Shown here one piece after another: positions 35,736 through 45,194 of a stretch of DNA of 64,000 bases. The DNA comes from CAWINY01 sp963837635. Lineage in GTDB: Bacteria > Acidobacteriota > Terriglobia > Terriglobales > Acidobacteriaceae. The notes below the pieces were generated by a model that had not been told where the DNA came from, searched no databases, and was given only the letters and a program-made list of their open reading frames with translations. The position numbers and the translations under genes are program-made. The DNA lies in NCBI GenBank assembly GCA_963837635.1, contig CAWINY010000004.1, positions 62,001 through 126,000 of the forward strand, read 5' to 3'. How positions within the stretch are numbered: the first letter of the stretch is position 1; each line of letters opens with the position of its first letter.

Positions 35736-36499
35736 ACGTGCCTCCGTCAACAAGAGTGATTCCAAGCGCGGAGAATGCACGATTCCTCCTCCACCTCCGA
35801 AGCACATCTTGGGTAGTCTTTCTCTCTCAAACCCGGCTAGTGCAAGGGCAATCCGCGATTATGTCCATTCGCAAGCACGTGACGAAAAAGTCCTGCACGC
35901 CGAAAAGATGAGCACCGAGCACCTGTTCGACCGCGATTACGACTGTTGGGATGTGCACACCGACCGAGACAGGTACTGGGTCATCACGTCCCCGACTAAT
36001 CTCTACTCGCAGACATATTTTCCAAGTCTCGATTTCACTCTGTCCTTCCACGTCGGAGTGACCGCCCGGATAATGGCAATGCAACGTGGTGCGCCGGACG
36101 CTGCCCAAGGTGTCCGATTGCGTCCTGTGTGGCGCAGGTGGGAGCAAGCCGCCGAATCGTATGACACCGCAGAAGAAGCCGAGGACTTTCAGGCGGCCGG
36201 CATGCGGTGCCGCGAAACATTGATTCAGCTTGTGCGACTTTTGTCGAAGCCCGACATGGTTCCTGCAGGGAAAGAGTCCCCGAAACGCGCAGATGTTATC
36301 GGCTGGTCTGAGCTTATTGCCAACACCATCGCTCAGGGTGGAAGCAATGAGCACGTCCGAGGGCACTTAAAGGTAATCGCAAAATCGGTGTGGCAGTTGG
36401 CAAATTGGCTTACCCATACAGGCGAGGCAACACGCTCCGACGCCGCGTTAGTGCTCGACGCTACTCACAACGTCGTAGCGGCGTTTGGCGCGGCCCTAA

Positions 36500-37156
36500 T
36501 GAAATGGGAGTTCCCCCGGCTCTGCCGGGGAGGCACGCGAAGTTTGACAGATACGGGAGTCCATCCAAGAAACTCCTGGCGTGAGCCGCGAAGCACACGC
36601 AAAGGAGAAACTGGATGGACGAGTATGAAAGCTTAAGCCACTCGAAATGGGAGTGCAAATACCATGTGGTGTTTATCCCAAAGGGCCGGCGGAAAGCGTT
36701 GTATGGGGAGTTGCGGAAGTATTTGGGAGAGGTGTTCCGCAAACTGGCGGAGCAGAAGGAAAGCCGGATTGAGGAAGGGCATCTGCTGGCGGACCACGTG
36801 CACATGTTGATATCGATCCCGCCGAAGTACGCGGTGGCGCAGGTGGTTGGGTTTATGAAAGGGAAGAGTGCGATTCATCTGGCGCGAGTGTACGGAGGGC
36901 GGAAACAGAATTTTGTAGGGCAGAGTTTCTGGGCGCGGGGATACTTTGTGTCGACGGTCGGGCGGGACGAGACATCGATCCGAGAGTACATCCGCACGCA
37001 GGAGGAAGAGGACAAGCGCCTGGATCAGTTGAACATGTGGCGCTGAAGGGGCCACCTTCAGGTGGCCAAGAATGTCGGGGCCGCGTTAGCGACCCCGCTC
37101 AGCCGCTTTGAGCGGCTCACATCCTAAAGCCCCCGGCTCTGCCGGGGGATATTTAC
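36500..37156. mobile_element. IS200/IS605-family element (tnpA only)
   Basis: Both ends carry the same hairpin CCCCGGCTCTGCCGGGG (36512-36530 and 37130-37147), the structure that Y1 transposases bind. There is no inverted-repeat or duplicated target, as expected. Exact ends are estimated from hairpins and from the frame of the split host gene. Confidence 0.75.
36615..37046 (+). CDS. tnpA: IS200/IS605 Y1 transposase TnpA
   Basis: This 143-residue HUH transposase has the metal-binding HVH at residues 61-63 (LLADHVHMLISIPP), catalytic Tyr125 (EYIRTQEEEDKRLDQ) and KWECKYHVVFIPKGRRKALY near the start. It moves single-stranded DNA. It appears intact. No tnpB is present. Confidence 0.93.
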   Translation: MDEYESLSHSKWECKYHVVFIPKGRRKALYGELRKYLGEVFRKLAEQKESRIEEGHLLADHVHMLISIPPKYAVAQVVGFMKGKSAIHLARVYGGRKQNFVGQSFWARGYFVSTVGRDETSIREYIRTQEEEDKRLDQLNMWR

Positions 37157-37298
37157 TACGATTTGAAAGCGGAGCTCCTGAACGGTGTCCCGAGTGCGGT
37201 TCCTACGCAATGACGGTCGGTTTCAATCCAGACCTGAGGCGTCCGTACGTGTCGGAGTGTGAGCGATGTGGATGGCAGAGCCCCGAAGAACGATAACT

Positions 37299-37964
37299 AT
37301 GCAGGAAAACGAAACAACGCCATACAAGTGGGACAACGACGACCATCCTCGCTCGATGCGCGATGCCGCAGTTCGCGAACGACGCAGGGACGTGCTCCGT
37401 CAGCCGCACATGCGACCTCTCACGGCGTTCGCGACCAAACTTCGTCAGCGTGGATTGGGCGAAGTCCCGGAGTTCGACCCGTTCGACGGTGGCGTGCATG
37501 CCCAAGTGCTGTTTCTTTTCGAGAAACCCGGCCCAATGACGGCGGATGGTGACGGCAAGCGGCAGGGCTCCGGTTTCATCTCCCGCAACAACGATGACCC
37601 CACGGCGGAAGCGACGTTCGAGTTCATGCGACGGTCGGGAATCCACCGCAAGTTGACGGTCACATGGAACATCGTCCCGTGGTGGAACGGCACACGGAAG
37701 GTGACGGGGCAGGAACTGCGCGACGCCTTGAAATGTTTGGAGGAACTGATTGGCCTCCTACCAATGCTGCGTGCCGTTGTCTTGGTCGGCAAACACGCGG
37801 CAAAGGCGGAGCCGTTTATCACGGAGACACACCCGGAATTGCGGGTGCTTAGCTCGGCTCATCCGTCGCCGCTCGTCAGGGCGAAGTTCCCAGAGAAGTG
37901 GAACGGGATACCGTTCCGGTGGGCGAAAGCCCTCGAATTCATGAACGGTACCGGGAAACGATGA
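37299..37964 (+). CDS. Uracil-DNA glycosylase superfamily-like protein
   Basis: This protein of 221 residues starts at ATG 37299, just behind the preceding stop. LFLFEKPGPMT (near 72), WNIVPWWNG and SAHPSPL (His188) fit the two active-site motifs of the UDG fold. The first motif has Glu-x-Pro-Gly-Pro and the second HPSP, as in family 4/6-like and phage enzymes. It would remove uracil or another damaged base. The family is likely, the substrate not known. Confidence 0.7.
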   Translation: MQENETTPYKWDNDDHPRSMRDAAVRERRRDVLRQPHMRPLTAFATKLRQRGLGEVPEFDPFDGGVHAQVLFLFEKPGPMTADGDGKRQGSGFISRNNDDPTAEATFEFMRRSGIHRKLTVTWNIVPWWNGTRKVTGQELRDALKCLEELIGLLPMLRAVVLVGKHAAKAEPFITETHPELRVLSSAHPSPLVRAKFPEKWNGIPFRWAKALEFMNGTGKR

Positions 37965-37970
37965 TCCGGC

Positions 37971-38162
37971 GTGTGCGGAGCCTGTGGTGCGGGCGGGCGC
38001 GGCGGCGGTCTGACGGCAGCGACCAAGAACCGTGGGGAACCGGCGTTGCGGGCAAGGATTTCAGTAAATCAGCTTGCCCTCAAGCCCCTCGGCACGAGTG
38101 TACTTTCAGTCCACGCAAACGGTTTTAGTACGCCTGAAGATTGGAAGAGACAAGGGCAATGA
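37971..38162 (+). CDS. Possible small Cys/Gly-rich protein
   Basis: GTG 37971 lies seven bases behind the UDG-like stop and gives 63 residues starting MCGACGAGGRGGGLTAATKN. The two close Cys could bind a metal. No family known; weakly supported. Confidence 0.35.
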   Translation: MCGACGAGGRGGGLTAATKNRGEPALRARISVNQLALKPLGTSVLSVHANGFSTPEDWKRQGQ

Positions 38163-38167
38163 ATTCG

Positions 38168-38255
38168 CTACTGGGAGATGACCTGTTGTAGACGAGCCTC
38201 GACGTTTGCTAACTGCTCGATGAGCTGCGATCTCGTTTGATGTCGGCGGCCATCT
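38168..38255 (-). pseudogene. 3' end of a gene cut by the IS21 element
   Basis: On the minus strand the DNA left of the IS ends a frame with QLIEQLANVEARLQQVISQ and a stop at 38168, a coiled-coil-like C-terminus. No start is left; the upstream part is not recognisable on the other side of the IS. Confidence 0.35.
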
Positions 38256-38515
38256 GAAAACGTAGTTTTTTGACCATCTGCCGGAGTAAGAGATACCCAG
38301 CATCATCATCGGCGCCGCAGGCGCCCATCATCCGTCAATCATCATCCGCGTTTTCTGGGTGTATTTTCATCCTGGAAGGTGGGAAGTTCTGTGGGACCTC
38401 GCCGCTTGCAACGACGAGGTCCCCGGTTGACAACCTTCATCAGGTAGCCATCCACAAGAATGGTCCTACCCTGCCATGATTGGTCGCCGTTGTCCAGTCC
38501 CACCTGGCAACGAGG

Positions 38516-39013
38516 ATGGCATGTCATGGCGAAGTTGTTCTCCGTCAGCGAGTTTGCCGGGGCAGCGATTGCCACACGGTGTTCTGGATCTGTCGCCGCT
38601 GTGATCGGGGACAACGTTATTGCAGTCGGGCCTGTCAGGCCGAGTCTCGCCGGCAACAGCGACGTTCTGCCAACCGTCGCCATCAGCAAAGCCCGGAAGG
38701 ACGAGCAGACCATCGCGACCGGCAGCGCGCGTATCGACGACGCCGGGCGCTGTTAGCACGCGTGACGGATCAAGCTTCCGCTTCGGCCTCCGTGCCGCGC
38801 AATATGCCAGCGTGGGATGCGAGATTAGCCCGGACTGCTGCTCAAGTGAGTGCCCCAGCTCTTGCCGCCCGGCGGCAAGCATCGCTGGCGGGGCAAAGAC
38901 GGCCGGAGAACCAGCGACCCCCATTCCTTTGCTGTATCTACTGCGGTCGGCCGCGGCCGTTTCACCGATCCCTTCTCCAGAATCCCGAGGTGAGGATGAT
39001 GCAACCCAGATGA
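38516..39013 (+). CDS. IS21 accessory protein with Cys cluster
   Basis: This protein of 165 residues starts at ATG 38516. Near the N-terminus it has VCRGSDCHTVFWICRRCDRG and YCSRACQ, eight Cys that look like a zinc-binding fold, then a strongly basic stretch (ESRRQQRRSANRRHQQSPEG). A similar ORF precedes istA in some IS21 elements. Its stop overlaps the istA start (ATGA at 39010). Role in transposition not known. Confidence 0.65.
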   Translation: MACHGEVVLRQRVCRGSDCHTVFWICRRCDRGQRYCSRACQAESRRQQRRSANRRHQQSPEGRADHRDRQRAYRRRRALLARVTDQASASASVPRNMPAWDARLARTAAQVSAPALAARRQASLAGQRRPENQRPPFLCCIYCGRPRPFHRSLLQNPEVRMMQPR

Positions 39014-40512
39014 TTAGCTCGGAGACCTGTGCCCAGATTCGTCGCTACTTCTACGCCGAGCATTGGAAGATCGGAACCAGCGCCCGAGAACTTGGCATTC
39101 ATCCCGATGCCGTCCGCTCGTGCCATCGAGTCCGAGCGCTTTCACCGCGCGCAAGCTCTCCGTGGCTGCCTAACCGATGCCTACTTGGCCTTCCTTCGGC
39201 AAACGTTGGACCAGTATCCGCAACTGCGGGCCACGCGTATTTACCAGATGATCCGCGAGCGCGGCTATCAGGGCAGCATCCGTCAATTACGACGCGCCGT
39301 GGCCAATCTTCGGCCAGCTCGACCGGAACCGTTCCTGCGCCTGCATATGTTTCCTGCCGAGCAAGCGCAGGTCGATTGGGCACACTTCGGCGAAGTCAGT
39401 CGGTCGGACGTGCTCGCCGACGTCTGTCCTGCTTTGTCATCACCCTTGTCCTACTCGCGGGCGCTGTATCTGGAGTTCTTCTTCGATCAGACCATGGAGA
39501 ACTTCTTGCGAGGCCACGTCCATGCCTTTCAGGCCTGGTCGGGCCAGCCGCGGGTCATTCTCTACGACAATCTGCGCAGCGCCGTATTGGAGCGGCGTGG
39601 CGATCAGATCCACTTCCACCCTCGACTGATGGAGTTGTGCGCCCACTATCACTTCGCGGCGCGCCCCTGCCAGGTACGCGCTGGCAATCAGAAAGGCCGG
39701 GTGGAGCGGGCCATTCGCTATGTGCGCGAATCGTTTTGGGCCGGTCGGCCCTTTACCACTCTGGAAGAGTGCAATCGTCAGGCACTGGTGTGGCGCGATC
39801 AAGTTGCCCATCAGCGCCCTTGGCCGGGTGACGATACGCGCACCGTGGCCCAAGCCTTTGCCGAAGAGCAACCCCGGTTGCTGCCGTTGCCCACACACCC
39901 GTTTCCGACTGACTTGATCCAGCCCATTCGCTCCGCCAAGACATCTACGTCCGTTTCGACCTCAACGATTACTCCATTCCGCCGGAGGCGGTGGGACGTC
40001 CGCTCACGCTGGTCGCCTCCGATACATCGGTTCGTATCCTGGATGGAACCCAGGAAATCGCCCGCCATCGCCGTAGTTATGACCGGCATCAACCCGTGCT
40101 GGAACCAGCCCATCAACAAGCGCTGCTCAAACTCAAGCGTAAGGCGTTTCACTCCACTCCCACCGGCCGACTGGCCCAACTGGTCCCGGAAAGCGAAGCT
40201 CTGCTGGATCTGGCCTTTGCCCGCGGCGAATCAGCGGGCAGCCAAACCGCTCAACTGCTGAAGTTGCTGGACCTATATGGTGCTTCGGCGTTGCGCCGCG
40301 CGATTCGCGAAGCACTGGAACGTGATACCCCACGCGCCTCTTCGGTGGCCTTTCTGCTACGCAAACGCCAGCAGGCAACACCCTCCTCCGGACCGGTGGC
40401 GGTCGATCTTAGCCGGCATCCCGAGGCGCAAGCCATTGATGTTGAACCGCACGATCTGGAGACCTACGATGACCTCGCTCGCCACAACGACGACGACGAT
40501 TCCGATAAATAA
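39010..40512 (+). pseudogene. istA: istA transposase of the IS21 element, several frameshifts
   Basis: IstA can be followed in pieces: HWKIGTSARELGIHPDAVR (frame of 39010), after about 39110 ERFHRAQALRGCLTDAYL (next frame), a short stretch VGRARRRLSCFVITL back in the first frame around 39400-39445, then SYSRALYLEFFFDQTMENFL in the second, and after about 39940 YVRFDLNDYSIPPEAVG in the first again. DDE residues lie in the readable parts (AQVDWAHFGEV, VILYDNLRSAV, RAGNQKGRVERAIRYV). Four frame changes mean it is inactive, or the assembly has indel errors here. Confidence 0.85.
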
Positions 40513-41258
40513 TCTCGCTACTCAACTCCGACAGATCGGCCTGCGGGCGCTGCCCGCTAACTTGGACGACTTTCTGGCACGCGCCACCAAGGTCGCGATG
40601 GTCCCCGCACATGCTCCTGGAACAACTGACGCAGGTCGAAGCCGAGGATCGCTCCCGCCGTAGCTTGGAACGGCGCCTACACCTATCCGGGATCAAGAGC
40701 TTTAAACCCATGGCGGACTACGAATGGACGTGGCCGACCAAGATCGAGCGCGAGATCATTGAGCGCGCTCTTACCCTGGACTTCCTTCCGGAGGCGCGCA
40801 ATCTCGTGCTCATTGGTCGTAACGGGCTGGGCAAGACCATGATCGCCCAGAATCTGTGCCACGCTGCGGTGCTGGCGGGCTCTTCGGTGCTGTTTCGTTC
40901 CGCGCCGGCACTGCTGGAGGAGCTCCAGCGTCAGACACCTGAAGGTCGTCGCCGTAAACTTCGTACCTACGCCAACGTTGGCCTGCTCTGCATCGACGAG
41001 GTCGGCTATCTGTCTTTCGATGACAAAGCCGCGGACCTACTCTACGAAGTCATCAACCGCCGCTATGAACGCAAACCAGTGATTGTGACCACGAACCGAC
41101 CCTTCAAAGAATGGAACGAGGTCTTTCCCAACGCTACCTGCATTGTCACGCTTCTTGATCGTCTGCTGCATCACGCCGACGTTACCGTCATCGAGGGGGA
41201 CAGCTACCGGGTCCGGGAAAGTGAACGGGAAGCAGCCGCGCGTAGGAGGAAGAAATGA
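40469..41258 (+). pseudogene. istB: istB ATPase of the IS21 element, one frameshift
   Basis: The native start is ATG 40469 (MTSLATTTTTIPINNLATQL), overlapping the istA end. The frame changes at about 40597-40605 and continues from MLLEQLTQVEAEDRSRRSLE (40611). The AAA+ core is intact: Walker A LIGRNGLGKTMIAQNLCH, Walker B LLCIDEVGYLSFDD, VIVTTNRPFKEW. The 215-residue C-terminal part could still be made from 40611. Confidence 0.85.
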
Positions 41259-41647
41259 ATGCCTCGCTGCCTGACCCCGATGCCGCCGACTACATCACTG
41301 CAGTTCTGACCCTGTACTTGGGGCTTCCGGAGACACCTTTGCGCGCCAGCGCCCTGGATCGGAGGCACGCTCGTCAACTCCATGACCGGAGTGTGTCCCT
41401 GCGCGTGATCGAGTCGGCCTTCCTGCTGGCATCTCTGCGCCGGCTTGTCCGGCCTGCCGACCTTCCTCCGCTGTCGCCGATCCGCTCGCTCGCCTACTTC
41501 CAACCTGTCATTGAAGAACTGCTGGCCAATCCTGCGCCGGATAATTATCTGGACTACTTGCGACTCAAGCTGCAGCACTTCACTAAGGCCCCATCGGGCC
41601 AGGCGCCGGCCGTTGGTCAAAAAACTACGTTTTCTGGTGGCCGCTAA
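41255..41647 (+). CDS. Fourth ORF of the IS21 element
   Basis: This 130-residue protein overlaps the istB stop (ATGA). LPPLSPIRSLAYFQPVIEEL is its best feature; similar small genes follow istB in some IS21 elements. The frame runs through the right inverted repeat and uses a TAA in the flanking DNA (41645). Function unknown. Confidence 0.55.
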   Translation: MNASLPDPDAADYITAVLTLYLGLPETPLRASALDRRHARQLHDRSVSLRVIESAFLLASLRRLVRPADLPPLSPIRSLAYFQPVIEELLANPAPDNYLDYLRLKLQHFTKAPSGQAPAVGQKTTFSGGR

Positions 41648-41757
41648 CACGTTTGAATCCAACTCTTCACATCGTCGCGAGTGACAAACGATTTATGAAG
41701 GTTTTCGAGGGTTGAAAGCATAACCTCGTGGTTTCGTGGAGCGGCTAGCAGTCCCAT
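41644..41757 (-). CDS. Possible 37-residue protein or gene remnant
   Basis: ATG 41757 reads MGLLAAPRNHEVMLSTLENL then HKSFVTRDDVKSWIQTC and stops. It may be a remnant of a gene truncated during rearrangement. Weak support. Confidence 0.25.
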   Translation of the reverse strand: MGLLAAPRNHEVMLSTLENLHKSFVTRDDVKSWIQTC

Positions 41758-41772
41758 TTGACCGCGAGACCC

Positions 41773-43140
41773 CTACGAGAACTGGCTCTCCACGCCTAGG
41801 ACAACCTCACGCCTTCCCTGAAGATCACGTCTTAACTCTGCAAGACGGTCGGCGTTTGCCAGATCGACCGGATGGAAAATCGGGTGTGAAACATTGGGAA
41901 TCTCCTGATACCGCCTTCTGAACGGTGCCAGTTCCGTCGAACTCTCAAGTATTGACAATGCAACTGTGTCGAGTTGCTCGGTGTTGTGGTTATAAGACTT
42001 TGCCAATGCACGATATCTATTTAGCTCCCGCAGCAGCTCGGGTGGCAACGCACTAACCGGACCAGAATCTAAGAGCTGCACAATCCTCTCAGTCCGAATC
42101 GGAGAGCGCGTTTCTAACTGGGCTTCGTCATTCTTCAACTCACCTATTAGAGGTCTCAGCCAACGATCTGCCATGTACAGAGCTGGTTCTGGTTCGAGAG
42201 GCCTGAAAACATCATGTCCGAATTGTATGAATGACCCAGTAAGGAAGATAACCGCTGCAAAGAGAATTGAGGTTGAAGCTATCGGAGTCAGTCGCACGGC
42301 ATTTGCTTGAATAAGCAACGGTAGCAGGATGCCAATCAGTGCCGCAGCCGTGATTAGCACTAGAAGAGACTTACCGTGAACCCGAGAACTGAACACGTAT
42401 CTAGACCTCGACAGCGACAGCTCATCTATAGTTCGCAGGTGCATTCGGATTGTGTTGACCGACGCAAATACTCGGCGCAAGGGCTTCACGTATATCTCAT
42501 CAGCTGACCACCGTAAACTAGGGTGCGATTGCAGGAACTGCTGAAAATCTGACACCGCTGTCGGAACTTCCATTTCAAAAAAGCGCATTGAAACGCTCAC
42601 TCGGTCGAAATCCTTTCGCCACTCGTCGAATCCGGGACCCGACGCGGCGCGAGGAAATGCGCCCACCGGCTCAGAACTCGGCTCGGAGGTTCCGAGAGAC
42701 CATCCTTGCGGCTCGATCTGTACACCTTCCGAAATAAGATTCACAGATTCCGTGATCGCAACTGCGAACACGCGACCCTTCCAGTAGTCAGGGCCGAAGG
42801 TGTCCTGCTTCGCCACATCTAACAAGGCGCTCTTGAGCTCTGGCGAAGGCACGAACATCGCGCCGGTGAACTTCTCTACGAACTGCACGCCGTGGGCGTT
42901 TCCTACTCGCGCCGAAAACTTGTCACGAAATTCAGGGGGCAGGTAGAGAGCAATACTGCTCGGCCACTCTCGTTGCAATTCACCGATCTCAAGTCGGATA
43001 GCACGCTTTTCGGCTTCGACCTTGTCGTCATACTCGACAGCTTTCCCTTGCATGAAAACAAAGTATGCTGCGACCGCTCCGAGTAGCAGAGCGATCAATG
43101 TCGCCGTGGTCGATACCAACGTAGAAAGAAATGGTTCCAT
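41773..43140 (-). CDS. Hypothetical membrane protein
   Basis: This protein of about 455 residues starts best at ATG 43140 (MEPFLSTLVSTTATLIALLL). It has one N-terminal membrane helix, a long soluble region with a Lys/Glu helix after the helix, and two close membrane helices near residues 275-325 (LLVLITAAALIGILLPLLIQ, TSILFAAVIFLTGSFIQFG), then a helical tail. No family recognised. Its lower G+C and A-rich codons differ from the chromosome genes, suggesting transfer. Confidence 0.65.
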   Translation of the reverse strand: MEPFLSTLVSTTATLIALLLGAVAAYFVFMQGKAVEYDDKVEAEKRAIRLEIGELQREWPSSIALYLPPEFRDKFSARVGNAHGVQFVEKFTGAMFVPSPELKSALLDVAKQDTFGPDYWKGRVFAVAITESVNLISEGVQIEPQGWSLGTSEPSSEPVGAFPRAASGPGFDEWRKDFDRVSVSMRFFEMEVPTAVSDFQQFLQSHPSLRWSADEIYVKPLRRVFASVNTIRMHLRTIDELSLSRSRYVFSSRVHGKSLLVLITAAALIGILLPLLIQANAVRLTPIASTSILFAAVIFLTGSFIQFGHDVFRPLEPEPALYMADRWLRPLIGELKNDEAQLETRSPIRTERIVQLLDSGPVSALPPELLRELNRYRALAKSYNHNTEQLDTVALSILESSTELAPFRRRYQEIPNVSHPIFHPVDLANADRLAELRRDLQGRREVVLGVESQFS

Positions 43141-43278
43141 AGTTGCTCTTTCGCGCTGATGAGAAGCTGATGATTTCGTATTCACAGTTGCCTGAAATTC
43201 TACTCGACCGTCTGCGATCTCGATAGCAGAGAAAAGTCACCCGTTTGGGACCCACGACACCAGGGCGCACCAAGGATC

Positions 43279-43422
43279 ATGACGATTGTCCCCGGTAAGA
43301 GCACAAACACAGTGATTCCTGGCACAGAAGTCGGTTCCTTCGAGTGTCCGCACTGTCACGAATCTCACCACTACACCACAGGCGATTTCATTCCCGGCGA
43401 GGGTCGCCTCCATTCAACTTGA
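43279..43422 (+). CDS. Small zinc-ribbon-like protein
   Basis: ATG 43279 gives 47 residues, with FECPHCHESHHYTTGDF in the middle: Cys-x2-Cys and three His, half a zinc ribbon. Upstream AAGGA lies at short spacing. Function unknown. Confidence 0.4.
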   Translation: MTIVPGKSTNTVIPGTEVGSFECPHCHESHHYTTGDFIPGEGRLHST

Positions 43423-43554
43423 GTTCCTTTGATGAAGACTCCAGCCCACCGGAATCGGTATTCAGCCGCATCAAGGTGCCAGCGAGCGGAGCCGACCCAG
43501 TTTGATTTCGAACAGCCATTCAGGATCGGAGAAAGGCTCAGTGACACGTCCTAG

Positions 43555-44723
43555 GGAAGCTCTGAACAACCAGGGCTTTTGAACCAGCGTGAGCTGGAGG
43601 GCAGATTCAGCCGCCTTTTGGATCGGTTTTCAGGTGAGGGTTTTGCGTTTGCTGTGCCCGAATGCGCCGTGCTGCGCCCCGAGCAACACTACGCCGTCGT
43701 TGGGCACAGCAGTCTCTTGCGAACCATGAACAGATTCACCAGGGCGAAGGCGGTGAACAGCCGATTGGCATTCTTCGCCATGCCTCGGTAGCGTACCTTC
43801 ACGAATCCGAATTTTAACTTCAGCACGCCAAATACATGCTCGACTTTCGAGCGCACCCGCGACTTCGTCCGGTTCTTGGCCCGCTCCACTTGGTCAATCC
43901 GGTTTTTGTAGCGATAGCGCTTGTTGGTGCAGTCCTTGGCACGCGGCGAGCATTCGTGAATTACCTCGCGCTGCCCGCGATAGGCTTGGTCGCCCCAGAC
44001 GTGGGTCTCATCGCCATGCAACAGCTCTGGCAATACCGTCGAGTCGGACACGTTGGCCGCCGTGGCTACTGCGCTATGCACCAGCTTTGTCTTGCTGTCC
44101 ACGCCCACATGCGCCTTCATCCCGAAATACCACTGCTTGCCTTTCCGGGTCTGGTGCATCTCCGGGTCGCGCTTCTGTTGCTGGTTCTTCGTCGAACTCG
44201 GGGCGTGAATGATGGTCGCGTCCACAATAGTACCCGTCGAAATGCGCACACCGCGCTGCTGCAAGTACAGGTTCACGGTCTCCAGAATCTCGCCCCCCAA
44301 TCGATGCTCTTCCAGCAAATGGCGGAACTTGCACACCGTGGTCTCATCCGGCACCGGCTCGCTCCCCAAGTCGATTCCGGCAAACTGTCGTAGCACGGGC
44401 GAATCGTACAACGCCTCTTCCACCGCCGGGTCCGACAGGTTGAACCAGTGTTGGAGGAAGTAGATGCGCAGCATGCGCTCCAGTCCGACGGGACGACGCC
44501 CATTACCAGCCTTCGGATAATGAGGCTCGATCAGAGCGCAGAGTTCGCGCCACGGCACGACCTGCTCCATCTCTTCAAGAAACATCGCACGCCGCGTCTT
44601 CTTTGTGTACCGCTCGAACCCAGTCGTCATCGCCAGTGTCTGCTGCCTCATCTGCTTTCAGAGTCTCTGGACTCAATCTACACATTGGCCCTGTGGAAAG
44701 CAGAGAACTTAATCAGAGATTCC
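43555..44723. mobile_element. IS5-family element, 1,169 bp, CTAG target duplication
   Basis: Ends GGAAGCTCTGA and, complement of the right end, GGAATCTCTGA; CTAG on both sides (43551-43554, 44724-44727). Confidence 0.9.
43689..44651 (-). CDS. IS5-family transposase
   Basis: This 320-residue DDE transposase has PVGLERMLRIYFLQHWFNLS (DUF772), TIVDATIIHAPSSTKN (first Asp), KAHVGVDSKTKLVHS, HVWGDQAYRGQRE (second Asp) and KVEHVFGVLKLKFGFVKVRY (Glu). Length and motifs are complete. The start may be ATG 44651 or 44630 (MTTGFERYTKK). Confidence 0.93.
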   Translation of the reverse strand: MRQQTLAMTTGFERYTKKTRRAMFLEEMEQVVPWRELCALIEPHYPKAGNGRRPVGLERMLRIYFLQHWFNLSDPAVEEALYDSPVLRQFAGIDLGSEPVPDETTVCKFRHLLEEHRLGGEILETVNLYLQQRGVRISTGTIVDATIIHAPSSTKNQQQKRDPEMHQTRKGKQWYFGMKAHVGVDSKTKLVHSAVATAANVSDSTVLPELLHGDETHVWGDQAYRGQREVIHECSPRAKDCTNKRYRYKNRIDQVERAKNRTKSRVRSKVEHVFGVLKLKFGFVKVRYRGMAKNANRLFTAFALVNLFMVRKRLLCPTTA

Positions 44724-44798
44724 CTAGCGGCATCGGGTGGAACTGCGGGAGGGGGCACTGAGATTATGATACCGTGGTGACCGAACGAGGTTCACGCC

Positions 44799-45092
44799 AT
44801 GCATTACATCCTGTTCTATGACGTTGTCGATGACTACGCCGCTAAGCGGGCTCCGTTCCGAGAAGCGCACTTGAAACACGCCCGCCTGGCGCACGAGCGC
44901 GGAGAACATTTTCTGGCCGGTGCTCTTGCTGACCCGGCAGACGGTGCGGTTCTGGTGTTCCGTGGAACATCGCCCGAATCAGCTGAGGCGTTCGCCAAGA
45001 ATGACCCCTACGTGTTGAACGGCCTTATAAAGGCGTGGCGGGTACGGAAATGGGTGACCGTTATCGGCGACGACGCCTCAGCGGCAAAATGA
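44799..45092 (+). CDS. YciI-family protein
   Basis: This 97-residue dimeric alpha/beta-barrel-type protein has MHYILFYDVVDDY, then RAPFREAHLKHARLAHERGE (the conserved R..HL.....G), LAGALADPADGAVLVF and FAKNDPYVLNGLI, all typical of YciI. The His-Asp pair is likely its catalytic centre; substrates are unknown for most members. First of a run of small plus-strand genes. Confidence 0.9.
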   Translation: MHYILFYDVVDDYAAKRAPFREAHLKHARLAHERGEHFLAGALADPADGAVLVFRGTSPESAEAFAKNDPYVLNGLIKAWRVRKWVTVIGDDASAAK

Positions 45093-45194
45093 GGTAAAGC
45101 ATGGTGCGTGATCACCGTGAATGGACAGTGTGTTTGACGAGAGGTGGCTTGTCACAGGAGCGGACTATGGTCGCCATCGTCCAAGGTCTAGAGA

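Larger units (their letters stand above)
35674..37296 (+). pseudogene. Hypothetical gene split by an IS200/IS605 element; C-terminal zinc ribbon
   Basis: The first part (35674 to about 36500) codes for about 275 residues with no known family: a basic N-terminus, TSPTNLYSQTYFPSLDFTLSF and helical stretches (LIQLVRLLSK, DAALVLDATHNVVAAFGAAL). The second part (about 37156-37296) reads LRFESGAPERCPECGSYAMT and ends SECERCGWQSPEER, a four-Cys zinc ribbon. Both parts are in the same frame if the IS is taken out. The N-terminal piece stays open into the IS to 36636 and may still make a protein. The original role is unknown. Confidence 0.55.
38256..41634. mobile_element. IS21-family element with four genes and 21-bp inverted repeats
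   Basis: GAAAACGTAGTTTTTTGACC(A) at 38256-38276 is exactly complementary to 41614-41634. Inside are a Cys-cluster gene, istA, istB and a fourth small gene, each overlapping the next. istA and istB carry frameshifts. The target duplication is not clear (GGCC is shared by both flanks). Confidence 0.88.

Noticed and set aside
38620..39831. 403-residue plus-strand frame in the IS21 element
   Set aside because: Only short parts of it match IstA; the rest is read out of frame. It is explained as a frameshifted istA.
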